Source: Hemerocallis citrina
Lineage: Eukaryota > Streptophyta > Magnoliopsida > Asparagales > Asphodelaceae
Length of the DNA stretch: 64,000 bases
Assembly: GCA_017893485.1 (NCBI GenBank)
Contig: CM030360.1
Location: 12,574,597-12,638,596, forward strand
Direction of reading: 5' to 3'
This document shows, piece by piece, positions 43,355-53,853 of the stretch (the stretch's first letter is position 1; every line of letters begins with the position of its first letter). Under the pieces are notes generated by a model. It made no database searches and was not told where the DNA came from. It saw only the letters and a program-made list of their open reading frames with translations. Both the position numbers and the translations under genes were made by a program.

Positions 43355-44135
43355 TAAAGGGCGAGCTACTTCTAGCTCGTTTATGAGCGAGGAGTAGAAG
43401 TGGAGTTGAGCCAAGCTTTGAACTCTGAACAGGTTTTTTGGGTAAGTTTCAACAGTTGTGGGAGCAGTTTCGAACTGCGAACCACTTCTAGATCGCTTAA
43501 GAGCGAGCTTGCGAAGCGGAATCGAGCCAAGTTTTGGACTCCGAACACATCGTTTGAGTAAGCTTCAATGGTTGTGGGAGTAGTTCCGAATGGCGAACCA
43601 CTTCTAGCTCGCTTAAGAGCGAGCTTGCGAAGCAGAATCGAGCCAAGTTTTGGACTCCGAACACGTCGTTTGAGTAAGTTCCAACGGTTGTGGGAGCAGT
43701 TCCGAATGGCGAACCACTTCTAGCTCGCTTAAGAGCGAGCTTGCGAAGCAGAATCGAGCCAAGTTTTGGACTCCGAACACGTCATTTGAGTAAGTTTCAA
43801 CGGTTGTAGGAGCAGTTCTGAATGACAAACCACTTCTAGCTCGCTTAAGAGCGAGCTTACGAAGTGAAATCGAGCCAAGTTTTGGACTCCGAACATGTCG
43901 TTTGAGTAAGTTTCAACGGTTGTGGGAGCAGTTCCGAATGGCGAACCACTTCTGGCGCACTTAAGAGCGAGCTTGCGAAGTGGAATCGAGCCAAGTTTTG
44001 GACTCCGAACACGTCGTTTGAGTAAGTTTCAACGATTATGGGAGCATTTTCGAATGGCGAACCACTTCTAGCTCGCTCTTGCAAAGCGGAATCGAGCCAA
44101 GTTTTGGACTCCGAACTCGTCGTTTGAGTAGGTAC
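43355..44135 (+). repeat. T2 repeat field 2: about 117-bp tandem repeat (about 6-7 units)
   Basis: Units contain tggttgtgggagcagttccg, aatggcgaaccacttctagc, tcgcttaagagcgagcttgc and gccaagttttggactccgaa. The middle holds a small palindrome, agctcgcttaagagcgagct. The same family appears in T3 (51225-51715). It lies between the aORF 3' end and the integrase 3' end, where two convergent transcription units would terminate. Confidence 0.92.
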
Positions 44136-44319
44136 AATTAAAGTTTTAAATAGGGAGATAAAACAATCACAGGAGAATTATTAGGCGAAGGAAGCTCTTT
44201 ATTAATAATTGCTTAATCGGCTGCTTCTAAGTTGCAGGTCGTTATTACAATGAGAAAATAAAGAAGCAAGTACAAATAAAAAGATAGGAAGGGCTCGACA
44301 CTTAAAGGTACTCGGAGAG

Positions 44320-45320
44320 GCATTCAAACACCCTCTTGGTACTTCAGTAAGTGGTCAGCGTTCTAAGTTCTTGGTATCTCTCTGCCTTCAAGGTCTTCAA
44401 GACGATACGCTCCGGGGCAGACTACTTTGGAAACCTTGTACGGTCCTTCCCAATTCGGAGCTAGCTTACTCTTTTGGCTGGGGAATGAGATAGCTAGCTT
44501 TCTAAGGACTAAGTCCCCTTTCTTGAGATCTGTGCGATGGACTCTTTTGTTGTAGGCCTGCTCGATTCTTCTCCGATAATTTTGCTAGCGGATTGAAGCT
44601 CTTTCACGGAGCTCATCAATTAGGTCCAAATTCGCCCGGAGCTCTCTGGCGTTCTGCTCTTCATCATAGGCAATAAGACGAGGGGATGGCAAACCAACTT
44701 CCAAGGGGATTACGGCATCGGACCCATAGGGGAGGTTGAAGGACGACTCTCCTGTGGGGGTCCGTTTCGTAGTGCGGTAGTTCCACAATATGTTAGGAAG
44801 TTGTTCTGCCCATAAACCTTTGGCCGACTTATCTAGTCTCTTCTTGACGCCGGAGAGGATCTGCCCGTTGGCATTCTCTACTTGACCATTAGACTGAGGA
44901 TGGGAGACGGAGGAGAAGCATTGCTGAATGCCAAGGTCTTCACATAAAGATCGGAACGCTGCCCCTATAAACTGTGTTCCATTATCTGTTATCAGGACCT
45001 GAGGTACGTCGAACCTACAGATTACATTTCTCCAGAAGAACTGCAGCACTTTGTTCTCAGTAATAGTGGCCAAAGGTTTGGCCTCGATCCACTTAGAGAA
45101 GTAGTCGATTGCCACGACTAGGAACTTGAGCTAGCCCGGAGCTGGTAAAAACAGACCTAGCAAGTCCATCCCCCACATTGCGAAGTGAATCGGACTCGAG
45201 AGAGATGTGAGTTGTGCTTAGGGTAGGTGGCGGATGTTGGAGAACTGCTGATAAGGGCTGCATTGCCGGACGTGTTGCTCGACATTGAAGTAGGGTAGGC
45301 CAGAAGTACCCATAGTTCAA
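44320..45320 (-). pseudogene. T2 integrase
   Basis: Zinc-binding region near 45300-45200 is frameshifted. The core starts near GMDLLG (about 45165), then a TAG, then VVAIDYFSKWIEAKPLATIT (45115 onward), LITDNGTQFIGAAFRSLCED and GQVENANGQILSGVKKRLDK, giving the D, D and E catalytic residues. A stop at 44585-44587 is followed by the C-terminal part, QAYNKRVHRTDLKKGDLVLR, and ends with NADHLLKYQEGV near 44330. It would insert element DNA into the genome; inactive because of stops. Confidence 0.88.
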
Positions 45321-45380
45321 AACTTTCCTAGAGAAGGACCTTGATCCCGAGTGGGCTCCGCCTATGCCTTCGTGGAGTTC

Positions 45381-46063
45381 TTACAGGGCATACGAGGCTT
45401 CTTCCGGGGAGAGGCATCTCAAGTAGGGTCTGCCATCTACTTGGGTATAGGAGCGTTTGTACAAGACTCCTTTAACAAGGGTGTACCGCTCGGCTCTCGT
45501 TCGGATTCGACGGGCTTCTTTAGGATCTTGGAGAAGGGTCCCATCCCTGAGGAACTCTATCAAGGGCTTCATCTAGTTGTCCCGAAGTTGGACGGGCAAC
45601 GACTCCATCGAGTCGGGGGCTTCCTCTTCTATGCTTGGTCTTAGGAGCACTTCGATTAGGACGGTCTGCTCGAGACCTTGGAGGGAGGAAGAGGCCAGTT
45701 TTGATAGGGTATCTGCTTGGGAGTTCTTTTCTCTAGGGATCCGCTGGATTTGTGCCTCTTCAAATGAAGCCATGAGACTTTGGACCTTGGCTAGGTACTT
45801 AGCCATTCTGTCGTCTCGCGCTTCGTACTCTCCTAAGACTTGATTCACAACCAGTTGCGAGTCACTGAATATTCGGATACGTTGTGCTCCTGCCTTGCGA
45901 GCCATACCCAGGCCTGCTATTAGGGCCTCATACTCATCTTCGTTGTTGAAGGCTTTAAAGTTGATGCGAAGGGAGTATTGGAGAACGAAGTCATCTGGAC
46001 CTGCCAGAATGACTCCGGCTCCGCTCCCTTCGGCGCAAGAATACCCGTCTACATATATTGTCT
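45381..46063 (-). pseudogene. T2 second RNase H (aRH) and linker
   Basis: From about 46063: YVDGYSCAEGSGAGVILAG, then EYEALIAGLGMARKAGAQRI, RIFSDSQLVVNQVLGEYEAR and DRMAKYLAKVQSLMASFEEA, ending KLASSSLQGLEQTVLIEVLL. This is an RNase H domain separate from the one fused to RT, the feature that sets Tat elements apart. Conserved acidic residues are visible (YVDG, EYEAL, SDSQ). The linker to integrase contains RRIRTRAERYTLVKGVLYKR. A stop lies near 45573 and frameshifts follow. Confidence 0.85.
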
Positions 46064-47995
46064 AGATGGGAGGCCCATTTGCTGCTTGACTCACTTCCGG
46101 GATGGTGCTCTTTACAATAAATTCAATGAGGGCTTGAGCCTTGATTGCAGTCTGAGGCTGATAAGATATGTCATGTTGACTTAGCTCGATCGACCACTTC
46201 ATTAGGTGCCCGGAGGTCTCAGGCTTGTGCAGGACTTGCTTGAGCGGCTGGTCGGTAAGGAAGACCACCGAGTGGGATTGAAAATAGGGGCGGAGCTTTC
46301 TGGCTGCCATAACCAAGGCGTATGCTATCTTTTCCAGTATCGGATAGCGAAGCTCAGCGTCTCTAAGGACCTTGCTCACATAATAGATAGGCTTCTGAGC
46401 TTTGTCTTCTTCCCTCACTAGGACAGCGCTGAGGGTTTGCTCAGAGGCAACGAGGTAGAGGTAGAGTGTTTCCCTGAGAATAGGCCTGCTGAGGAGTGGG
46501 GGGTTGACCAGATAGGCTTTCAGTTGGTCGAACAATTCTTGCTGTTGTTGGCCCCACTCAAAGCCCTTAGCCCCCCTAAGGGCTTTGAAAAACGGAAGAC
46601 ACTTCTCCCTTGACTTAAACAGGAAGTGCCCTATGGCCGCGAGGCGTCCTGTAAGCTTTTGAACTTCTTTCACACGTGTAGGAGGAGCCATATCCAGTAT
46701 GGCTTTGATCTTCTCGGGGTTGGCTTCGATCCCCCTCTGACTGACCATGAAGCCCAAGAACTTACCAGACGAGACCCCGAATGCACACTTGTTCGGGTTT
46801 AGTCTCATATTATGCTTCCTCAATACGTCGAAGGCTTCTTGTAGGTCGGCGACATGGTCGGACCCGTGGATACTTTTGACTAGCATATCATCAACGTATA
46901 CTTCCATATTTCGGCCGATCTGATTCTGGAAGACCTTGTTGACGAGATACTGGTAGGTAGTACCGGCATTTTTGAGCCCGGAGGGGCATCACTCGGTAGC
47001 AATAGAGGCCTTGATCTATGACGAAGGACGTCTTCGGGATATCCGGGGGGAACATTCCGATTTGGTTGTATCCGGAGAAGGCATCCATGATGCTCAACAG
47101 CTCATGGCCCAAAGTAGCATCGATTAAGGTATCTATGCTGGGGAGAGGGAAAGGATCCTTAGGGCATGCCTTGTTCAAATCCGTGAAGTCAATACAAATC
47201 CTCCAACTTCCATTGGCCGTCTTAACCATAACAACATTAGAGAGCCATTCGGGGTAGTTGACTTCTTGTATGAACCGGGTTTTGAGGAGCTTGTCCACTT
47301 CTTCCTTTATAGCTTGCTGGCGCTCAGGGGAGAATTTGCGCCTTTTCTGCTGGACCGGTTTGGACCCTGGAGCAACACTTAGGTGGTGGACGAGGAGGTC
47401 CTCGGAAATCCCTGGCATGTTTACAGCTGTCCAGGTGAAGAGGTCATGGTTCTTTCTGATGCAATGGACTATGTCAGAACAGATGGCAGAGGGGAGGGTT
47501 GTACTGATGAAGAATTTGCGGTTCGGATCTTGCTCTGAGAAGAGCACTTCCTCCAGCTCGTCTACCGGTTCTGACATAGGCTGGGTGTTCCCTTGGAAAA
47601 TTTCGAGGGTCTCGAGAGAAAGAACGGGTCCTCCGGTCGAGGTCATGTAGCATTTGCGGGCCATCTCCTGACTCCCCCTTACTTCCCCTACACCTGCCTT
47701 GGTTGGGAACTTCATTTTGAGATGATAAGCCGACGGGACGGCTTCTAAAGTAGCTAGGCCAGGTCGGCCTAGGATCGCATTGTAAGCAGCTGGAATGTCG
47801 ACGACCATGAAATCCATTGGCTCCGTCCGGGTAGTAGAAGTTTTGCCAGCGGTTACGTCGATGGTTATCACCCCTTTGATAGTTACTGGCACTCCCGTGA
47901 ACCCATGGAGCATATAGCCGACGGGCTTGAGCCTGTTCCATGATAACTTGAGTCCTCGGAAGGCTGCTAGGAAGAGGATGTTGACAAACTGCCAT
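46064..47995 (-). pseudogene. T2 protease, reverse transcriptase and RNase H
   Basis: Protease lies near 48010-47700: VDNGS is followed by a one- or two-base loss, so the rest ([16 protein letters not shown], then MLHGFTGVPVTIKGVITIDV, YNAILGRPGLATLEAVPSAY) is in another frame. RT begins near 47400 with EVDKLLKTRFIQEVNYPEWL, VVMVKTANGSWRICIDFTDL and SIMDAFSGYNQIGMFPPDIP. A small indel near 46985 shifts the frame. RT resumes with the intact catalytic MEVYVDDMLVKS (46907 onward). RNase H 1 reads LYLVASEQTLSAVLVREEDK, PIYYVSKVLRDAELRYPILE and VVFLTDQPLKQVLHKPETSG. End at 46062-46064. Confidence 0.9.
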
Positions 47996-48019
47996 TATCC
48001 ACCAGAATCCTCTCCACTT

Positions 48020-48650
48020 TGAAGTTAGCCTTGTGGAGGTTAATCACTAGTGCGTCATAGTGGGGGGTTCGGACACCCTCTAGATCTTCATCCGAGAAAG
48101 TGACCGGGACTCCGAGACCTTTGGGAGGGGGTATGCTGTGCACCGAATTGACCTATCGGATGAAAGCCTTTCGAGAAGAGTTGGAGGTTCCTCCCATTGG
48201 GCCTCCATGGATGAGGTACAAGATGCATTCTTCTTCAAACTCGGAAGTCTTGTCGCGCCTCTCGGGATGCTTGTTAGCCCCCTGGGGGGTGGAGGAAGAT
48301 CGATTCGGTCCTTTCTTACAAACTTGGACAGCTACCCTCTCTGAATGAGGGCTTCAATATCATTCTTCAGAGCCCAACAGTCATTGGTGTCGTGGCCGTG
48401 GTCTCTGTGATATCGGAACCACTTTTCCTTATCCCTCTTCTTCTCGGGGGTATTCATCTTCGAGGCAGGAGACAGGACTCCCTCTTTCTCAACTTCCATG
48501 AGAATAGTTGAAACATTGGTGTTGAAAGGGGTAAACTTCTAAAATCTGGGAGGCGGGCAGCGCTGACCCCCGTTGTCCTTCTGGAGCTTTGTATCTCCCT
48601 CATCTTCGGCTGCCTTTCTCTTGCTCCCTAAGGAAGACCCCTCGAATGTG
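48020..48650 (-). pseudogene. T2 gag-pol linker with damaged zinc knuckle
   Basis: After gag the frame shifts (near 48655) and continues TFEGSSLGSKRKAAEDEG, then the knuckle region KWFRYHRDHGHDTNDCWALK. In T3 the same site reads KWCRFYRDHGHDTDECRALK. The expected pattern is C..H....GH....C, so T2 has lost the first Cys (to Phe) and T3 the first His (to Tyr). Several stops follow before the protease. Confidence 0.75.
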
Positions 48651-50094
48651 GGGCGATGTCAACTTCCTTAGCCCGGATGTACTTCTCGCTTCTGAGAAGA
48701 AGGTCGGATAAGTCTCGCGGGGGCTTTTTGGATAGGGAGGAACGGAGGCTCGAATTGAGGACATTGGACTGGAAAACGGCTGCAGCGACCGATTGGTCGA
48801 GGGAGGCAATGGACCTAGCTTCCGCGGTAAACCGCTTGACATAATCTCTTAGTTTCTCACCCTTCTTCTGATTGAGGAAGAGTAGTGAAATACTAGTCTT
48901 CTCGGTTCGGCGGCTGCTCACGAAGTGGGTAATGAAGAGGGTTTCAAATTGTTCAAAAGAGAAGATGGAGGATGGGGCGAGGCGAGAGTACCATTCCCGA
49001 GCTGGACCCTTGAGAGTGGTTGGGAAGGTCTTGCACAGTAGAGCATCGGAAGCTTGGTGGATCATCATGAGAGTTTTGAAACTCTCGATGTGATCCACGG
49101 GGTCTAACTCCCCCGTATATGTATCGAACTGTGGGGGCTTGAAGTTTGTTGGAACGGGAGCCTCCATGATAGTTCGGGAGAACAGAGGTCTACTTGGTCG
49201 GAGGGTCCTTCCTCTTAGCTCCTCTTTCCTGTCTAGTTGACCGAGGTGCCTCTCCATCTCGTAGAGACGGCAATAGACTGCATCATCCCTTCGACGGTAT
49301 CCCAGTGAGCCTTTGGACTCATCTTCGTACGAAGGGGAGCGCGGGGTTCGGCGATGGTAGCTAGGAGAGTGGTGAGGATTGGCGATGTGATGGCTGTGGC
49401 TCGGAGCTTGAGGAGGTGTTAGGGACCGATGGCGAGGACTCTGAACCGACAGAGGAGTGGGGACCCTCTGAACATTATTGTTGTTTAGTTGGAGATTGAG
49501 AGCCTGCAGGATGGTTGCTTGGAATTCATGGAATTCGGCTCGGGTAATAGGTCCATTCTGGTCCCTCTGGGGCTGCCGACCAGGGGGAGAACGATGCCTT
49601 CTTCGACGGTACTCAGAAGACTCCCTCCGTCTCCTATGAAGAGGGGACCTCCTGTGGTCGCGGCGACGAGGAGATCGCTCATTTGGACGTTCTGAGCGGG
49701 TGGCTCCCTCACTGGCCCGCCTTTCATCCAAACGGCGGCGAAGGTCCTCTTCTTTCTGCCGGTTGATGGGGATGTTGCGGAGGTCTTCAGAAGGTCGAGG
49801 GTTATGAGATGCCATTGAGTCGGTTGAAGGGTTATGAATAGAGATATGGTCGCGGTGAAGGGGTTGCTTCTGAGGGTGAGGACGAGAGGTCCCTATACTA
49901 GCATTCTGGGGCCCGAGTGGAGCCTGTTGGTGTTGAAAATTTTGGAGAGGAGGCTGTAACTGCTACAGCGGCTGATCGGGTTGAGGATGTAGCTGTCCCT
50001 GAGGTTGGATGGGTTGGAGGGAAGCCTCCTGTTGCGGTTGAGGAGGAGTGGGTCCACGGTTGGACCCTCTAGATCTCAGTTTCCTTGGAGGCAT
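48628..50094 (-). pseudogene. T2 gag (one internal TAG at codon 44)
   Basis: ATG at 50094 gives MPPRKLRSRGSNRGPTPPQP. TAG at 49963-49965 is codon 44. The same frame then runs open to 48628: MASHNPRPSEDLRNIPINRQ, an Arg/Ser-rich stretch (RRRRESSEYRRRRHRSPPGR), then the capsid domain with TNFKPPQFDTYTGELDPVDH, IESFKTLMMIHQASDALLCK, LKGPAREWYSRLAPSSIFSF and EKLRDYVKRFTAEARSIASL (Retrotrans_gag type). It forms the particle that packages the RNA. The start was chosen because it lies about 70 bases from the PBS and T3 has the same MPP start. Confidence 0.85.
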
Positions 50095-50152
50095 GGCTGG
50101 ATGTGATCTTAACCGATGGAAGAGGGTGGATTGCTATTCGTTGGTTCTCACA

Positions 50153-50162
50153 GACGGCGCCA
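50153..50162 (-). other. T2 primer-binding site
   Basis: The minus strand reads TGGCGCCGTC, three bases inside the 5' LTR edge. TGGCGCCGT is the start of PBSs common in Tat/Athila elements. The first nine bases could pair with the 3' end of plant tRNA-Asp, but the match further in is weak, so the tRNA is uncertain. Confidence 0.75.
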
Positions 50163-50165
50163 ATC

Positions 50166-50731
50166 TGTTGCCGCTGAAATCGGTGTGAGGGAAAACAAAT
50201 AGATTTATGGATTATTGGGATGTTGAATAGTCAAACCTGAACACCTTTCCATCGGAATTTGACCATGATCTCCTGTCGTTGACCTGCAAAAAGTGCGAAA
50301 CACCGGGGTTGATCCCAGCGACGCACCCTCCGATGCTCAAGTCAGTAATCAGGAAGATTATGAAAGAGCTTTGATTGGCAAAAGATTGATTACCTAGTAA
50401 TAGTAGGGGATGGGGGGTATTTATAGCCGCTTTAGGAACCAGTTTCGGGATAAAATCAAATCCCTACAACCCAGTGAATGGATAGAAGGAATCAGGGTCG
50501 TTGATTAAGGACAATTATAAACCCTAATTCTATCCAGCTGAACTGGGTTTCTTGCGGGTTGGAACCCGCACCCAGTTTAGACGGATCCGTTAGTGGGTTA
50601 TTGGGATTTTGGAAAAAAGACCAAGTATATTTCAGACCCTTTTGCAGGTGAAATTACCATTTTACCCTCGAGCTTTAAGATTCGTGCCCATTTTGGACGG
50701 TTCCGATTTAACCCTATTTTTAGCCATATCA
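50166..50731 (-). mobile_element. T2 5' LTR
   Basis: The plus strand runs TGTTGCCGCTG...GCCATATCA; 566 bases, partner of 36703-37271, followed by the ggtac target duplication. Confidence 0.93.
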
Positions 50732-50736
50732 GGTAC

Positions 50737-51111
50737 CAGATGGTGTTGTTGACATGCAATATTAGTGCTGGAGTTTTGTTTGCATTTATTATTATTATTT
50801 CCTATTATTGCTTGAACAATTGTATTTGATACTTGGATTTATTCTTGCATTTGGGCAATGTGACCCAGGATATTATTAACTTGTCCAGACTTGATTTATT
50901 TGAGATTATATGATATTTTGGATTTCAAGTAAATTTCTGTTGGTCTATTTGATTCTATTATGCATACTTGGTTGTTTTTTTGCTTCCGACTCTGATTATT
51001 TCTGTGAGATGTTGTAAAGATTCTGAACAGCTTATGGATGATGAAAATCATTCGCTGGGCTTAGTCACGTATCCATATTCCGTATTCTCTTTTGGGAAGC
51101 GGGGCGTGACA
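50737..51111 (+). mobile_element. Element A 3' LTR, right part
   Basis: Continues the LTR from 36702. Matches 23310-23689 closely and ends gggaagcggggcgtgaca at 51111. Confidence 0.9.
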
Positions 51112-51224
51112 CTATAATCTTGTAATCTTTTGTTTCAAAAGTTTTGTATCTCGATGTAAAGATGAGTCATTGGTCTGTAATTAGACTTGTATCTCAAACT
51201 TTAATAAAATAGTACTTGTTTCGT

Positions 51225-51715
51225 GAACTTGTGTGTTTTGCTAGCATTTGCAATTGTCAACAGTTATAGGAGCACTTCCGAATGGTGGGCTGCTTTGTAC
51301 TCACTCGTTCGCAAGAAGCAAAAGTTGTGTCGAAGCAAGTGTTGGACTTCGAACTTATCGTTTAGAGAATATCAACAGCTGTAGGAGCAATTCCGAATGG
51401 TGATCCACTTCGTACTTGCTTAGAAGCATTTAGTTGAAGCAGAGTTGAACCAAGTGTTGGACTCCAAGCATGTCGTTTAGAAAATATCAATAGCTGTAAA
51501 AGCAATTCCGAATGGTGATCCGCTTCGTACTCGCTTAAAAGCAAGTATTTGAGGCGGAGTCGAACCAAGTGTTGGACTCCAAACGTGTCGTTTAGAAAAT
51601 ATCAACAACTGTAGGAGCAATTCTGAATGGTGATCCACTTCGTACTCGCATAAAAGCAAGTATTTGAACCGGAGTTGAACCAAGTGTTGGACTCCGAGCG
51701 TGCCATTTTAATGTC
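51225..51715 (+). repeat. T3 repeat field: about 117-bp tandem repeat (4 units)
   Basis: Units with caacagctgtaggagcaatt, ccgaatggtgatccacttcg, tactcgc and gaaccaagtgttggactcc, homologous to T2 43355-44135. Confidence 0.9.
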
Positions 51716-51899
51716 ATTTTTTTGTAAGTAGAATTAGACTGCTAAAAAATAGAGAACTTGCAGGGAAAGATGGCTTTTATTGAAAACAATTAGACGGCCG
51801 CTTCTAAGATGCGAGCCGTTTTTACACTTTGATAAAGAAAATACAAAATAAAAACTTTTGACATGTTTTATAGAGTGTTCTTGGGGAAGTTGCTTGGAG

Positions 51900-52910
51900 T
51901 GGTGTTTAGACACCCTCTTGGTACTTCATCAAGTGATTCGCGTTTCATGTCCTCGGTATCTTCCTGCCCCCCGGGTCTTCGAATTGATACGCGCCCGGGC
52001 GGATAACTCTGGAGACCTATACAGACCTTTCCAATTAGGTGCTAGCTTACCCTTCTTGCTCGGATTGGAGATCGACAACTTCTGGAGTACTAGGTCCCCG
52101 TCTTTGAGATTAGCGGGGCGGGCCTTTTTGTTGTAAGATTACATTATCCTATGCCAGTTGGTCTCTTGTCGAATGTCATCTCTCTCACGGACCTCGTCTA
52201 TGAGGTCTAACAGTTGCGAAGTTGGTTCGCATTTTGTGCTTCACTGTAGGCTATTAATCGGGGTGAAGGCAGACCCACTTCTAAGGGGATGAGGGCTTCG
52301 GAACCATAGGTGAGGTTGAAGGGGGACTCCCCTGTCGGAGCTCTCTTGGTGGTGCAATTGTTCCAAAGCATGTTGGGGAGCTGCTCGACCCACAACTCCT
52401 TGGTGGACTTGTCGAGCCTCTTCTTCAGACCGGAGAGTATCTGTCGATTGGCGTTCTCCACTTGGCCATTAGACTGGGGGTGGGCTATCAAGGAGAACCG
52501 CTGCTGGATGCCGAGGTCGGCGCAGAAGTTGGGAAAGGTTGTCCCTGCGAATTGAGTCCCGTTATCAGTTACGAGGATGCGGGGTACCTCGAACCAGTAA
52601 ACGATGTTCTTCCAAAAGAACTTCTGGGCTTTGTGCTCGATAATTGTTGTAAGGGGTTCGGCCTCAATCAACTTGGAAAAGTATTCTATCGCCACGACTA
52701 AGAACTTTAGCTGGCTCGACACTGGAGGGAAGCATCGACCGAGCAAGTCCATCCCCTACATCACAAAAGGAATTGGGCTCGCTAAGGAGGTGAGCTGTGC
52801 TTAAGGCAGGCGATGGATTGAGGCAAAATCTGGCAGGAGTCGCACTGGTGGACGTACTCATCGGAGTCACTCAGTAGTGTGGACCAGAAGTAGTCGTAAT
52901 TTAAGAGTTT
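51900..52910 (-). pseudogene. T3 integrase
   Basis: From about 52900: zinc-binding remnant (HQCDSCQILPQSIACLKHSS upstream in another frame). The core reads MDLLGRCFPPVSSQLKFLVV then AIEYFSKLIEAEPLTTIIEH, LVTDNGTQFAGTTFPNFCAD and GQVENANRQILSGLKKRLDK, so the D, D and E residues are present. The frame stops at 52207-52209. The C-terminal tail ends near 51910 (HLMKYQEGV-like). Confidence 0.88.
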
Positions 52911-52959
52911 ACAGGCGAGTGATCTCGCTCCCAAGTGCGCGCCACACATACCTTCATGG

Positions 52960-53853
52960 GCCTTCTTCAGGGCATAAAGCGCTTCGTCCAGAGAGAGACA
53001 CCTCAGATAGGGTCGGCCGTCAATCTGAGTGTATAAGTGTTTGTACATGACTTCGTCAAGAAGTGTGTACCGCTCGGCTCGGGTCCTGATCCTTCGCCAC
53101 TTTTGGGTCGTCGGGAAGAATTTCGTCTCTAAGATACTCAAGTAGGGGCTTCATCCAGTTCTCCCCAAGTGTTAGGGGCAAGGCTTCCATCGGCTCCGGG
53201 CTATCTTGATTGATACTTGGTCTGAGGATGATCTCTATCAAAACGGTTCGCTCTAGACCTTGGAGGGACGAGGAGGCAAGCTTTGAGAGAGCGTCCGCCT
53301 GTGCGTTTTCCTCATGAGGAACCTGCTGGAGTTGAACATCTTCGAATAAGGCTAGTATCTCCTTAACCTTCACCAAGTACTTGGCCATACGCTCGTCCCT
53401 TACCTCGTATTCCTCTGACACTTGGTTGACGACCAACTGCAAATCACTGAAGACTCTGATGCGCTTGGCCCCTGTTTTGCGAGCCATACAGAGCCCCGCT
53501 ATGAGGGCCTCATACTCTACTTCGTTATTTGATGATGGGAAGTTTAGGCTGAGGGAGTATTGGAGGACGAAAGCGTCTGGGGGGCCGGTCAAGATGACGC
53601 TAGCCCCACTTCCGTCGGTGCAAGAAGATCCATCCACATAAACGGTCCAGACCAGGGGGTCAGCAGATGACTCACAAGGGTCGGGAATGGTGTTCTCCAC
53701 AATGAATTCTTCTAGAACTTGGGCCTTGATTGCTGTTCTGGGCTGGTAGTTGATGTCATGTTGGCTTAGCTCGATGGACCACTTCATAAGGTGCCCGGAG
53801 GTCTCGGGCTTGTGGAGAACTTGTTTGAGCGGCTGGTCGGTAAGAACGACCAC
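52960..53853 (-). pseudogene. T3 RNase H end, second RNase H and linker
   Basis: VVLTDQPLKQVLHKPETSGH ends RNase H 1. TVYVDGSSCTDGSGASVILT begins the second RNase H, followed by EYEALIAGLCMARKTGAKRI, RVFSDLQLVVNQVSEEYEVR and ALSKLASSSLQGLERTVLIE. The residue after SD is L where T2 has S. Linker sequence RTRAERYTLLDEVMYKHLYT lies near 53100-53030. Confidence 0.85.

Larger units (their letters stand above)
36703..50731 (-). mobile_element. Element T2: complete Tat-lineage Ty3/gypsy retrotransposon (14.0 kb)
   Basis: Bounded by LTRs 36703-37271 and 50166-50731 and by a perfect 5-bp target duplication ggtac (36698-36702, 50732-50736) inside the element A LTR. The minus strand carries PBS, gag, protease, RT, RNase H, a second RNase H and integrase, in that order from high to low coordinates. 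The plus strand carries an intron-bearing additional ORF between pol and the 3' LTR. Three repeat fields are present. A second RNase H and an antisense ORF are hallmarks of Tat-type elements (Retand-like). I count roughly 35-45 differences by eye between the LTRs, so insertion is not very recent. All genes carry stops or shifts. Confidence 0.93.
23287..51111 (+). mobile_element. Element A: chromovirus (Ty3/gypsy, Tekay/Del-like), interrupted twice
   Basis: Plus-oriented LTR retrotransposon: truncated 5' LTR (23287-23689), PBS, gag, protease, RT, RNase H, integrase with chromodomain, and a 3' LTR split by a later insertion (33381-36702 and 50737-51111). The 3' LTR totals about 3.7 kb. Long LTRs, an initiator-Met PBS and the chromodomain fit Tekay/Del. 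Nested inside are element B (26420-31199) and Tat element T2 (36703-50731). The 5' LTR lacks about 3.3 kb on its left, so the target duplication cannot be checked. Confidence 0.88.
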
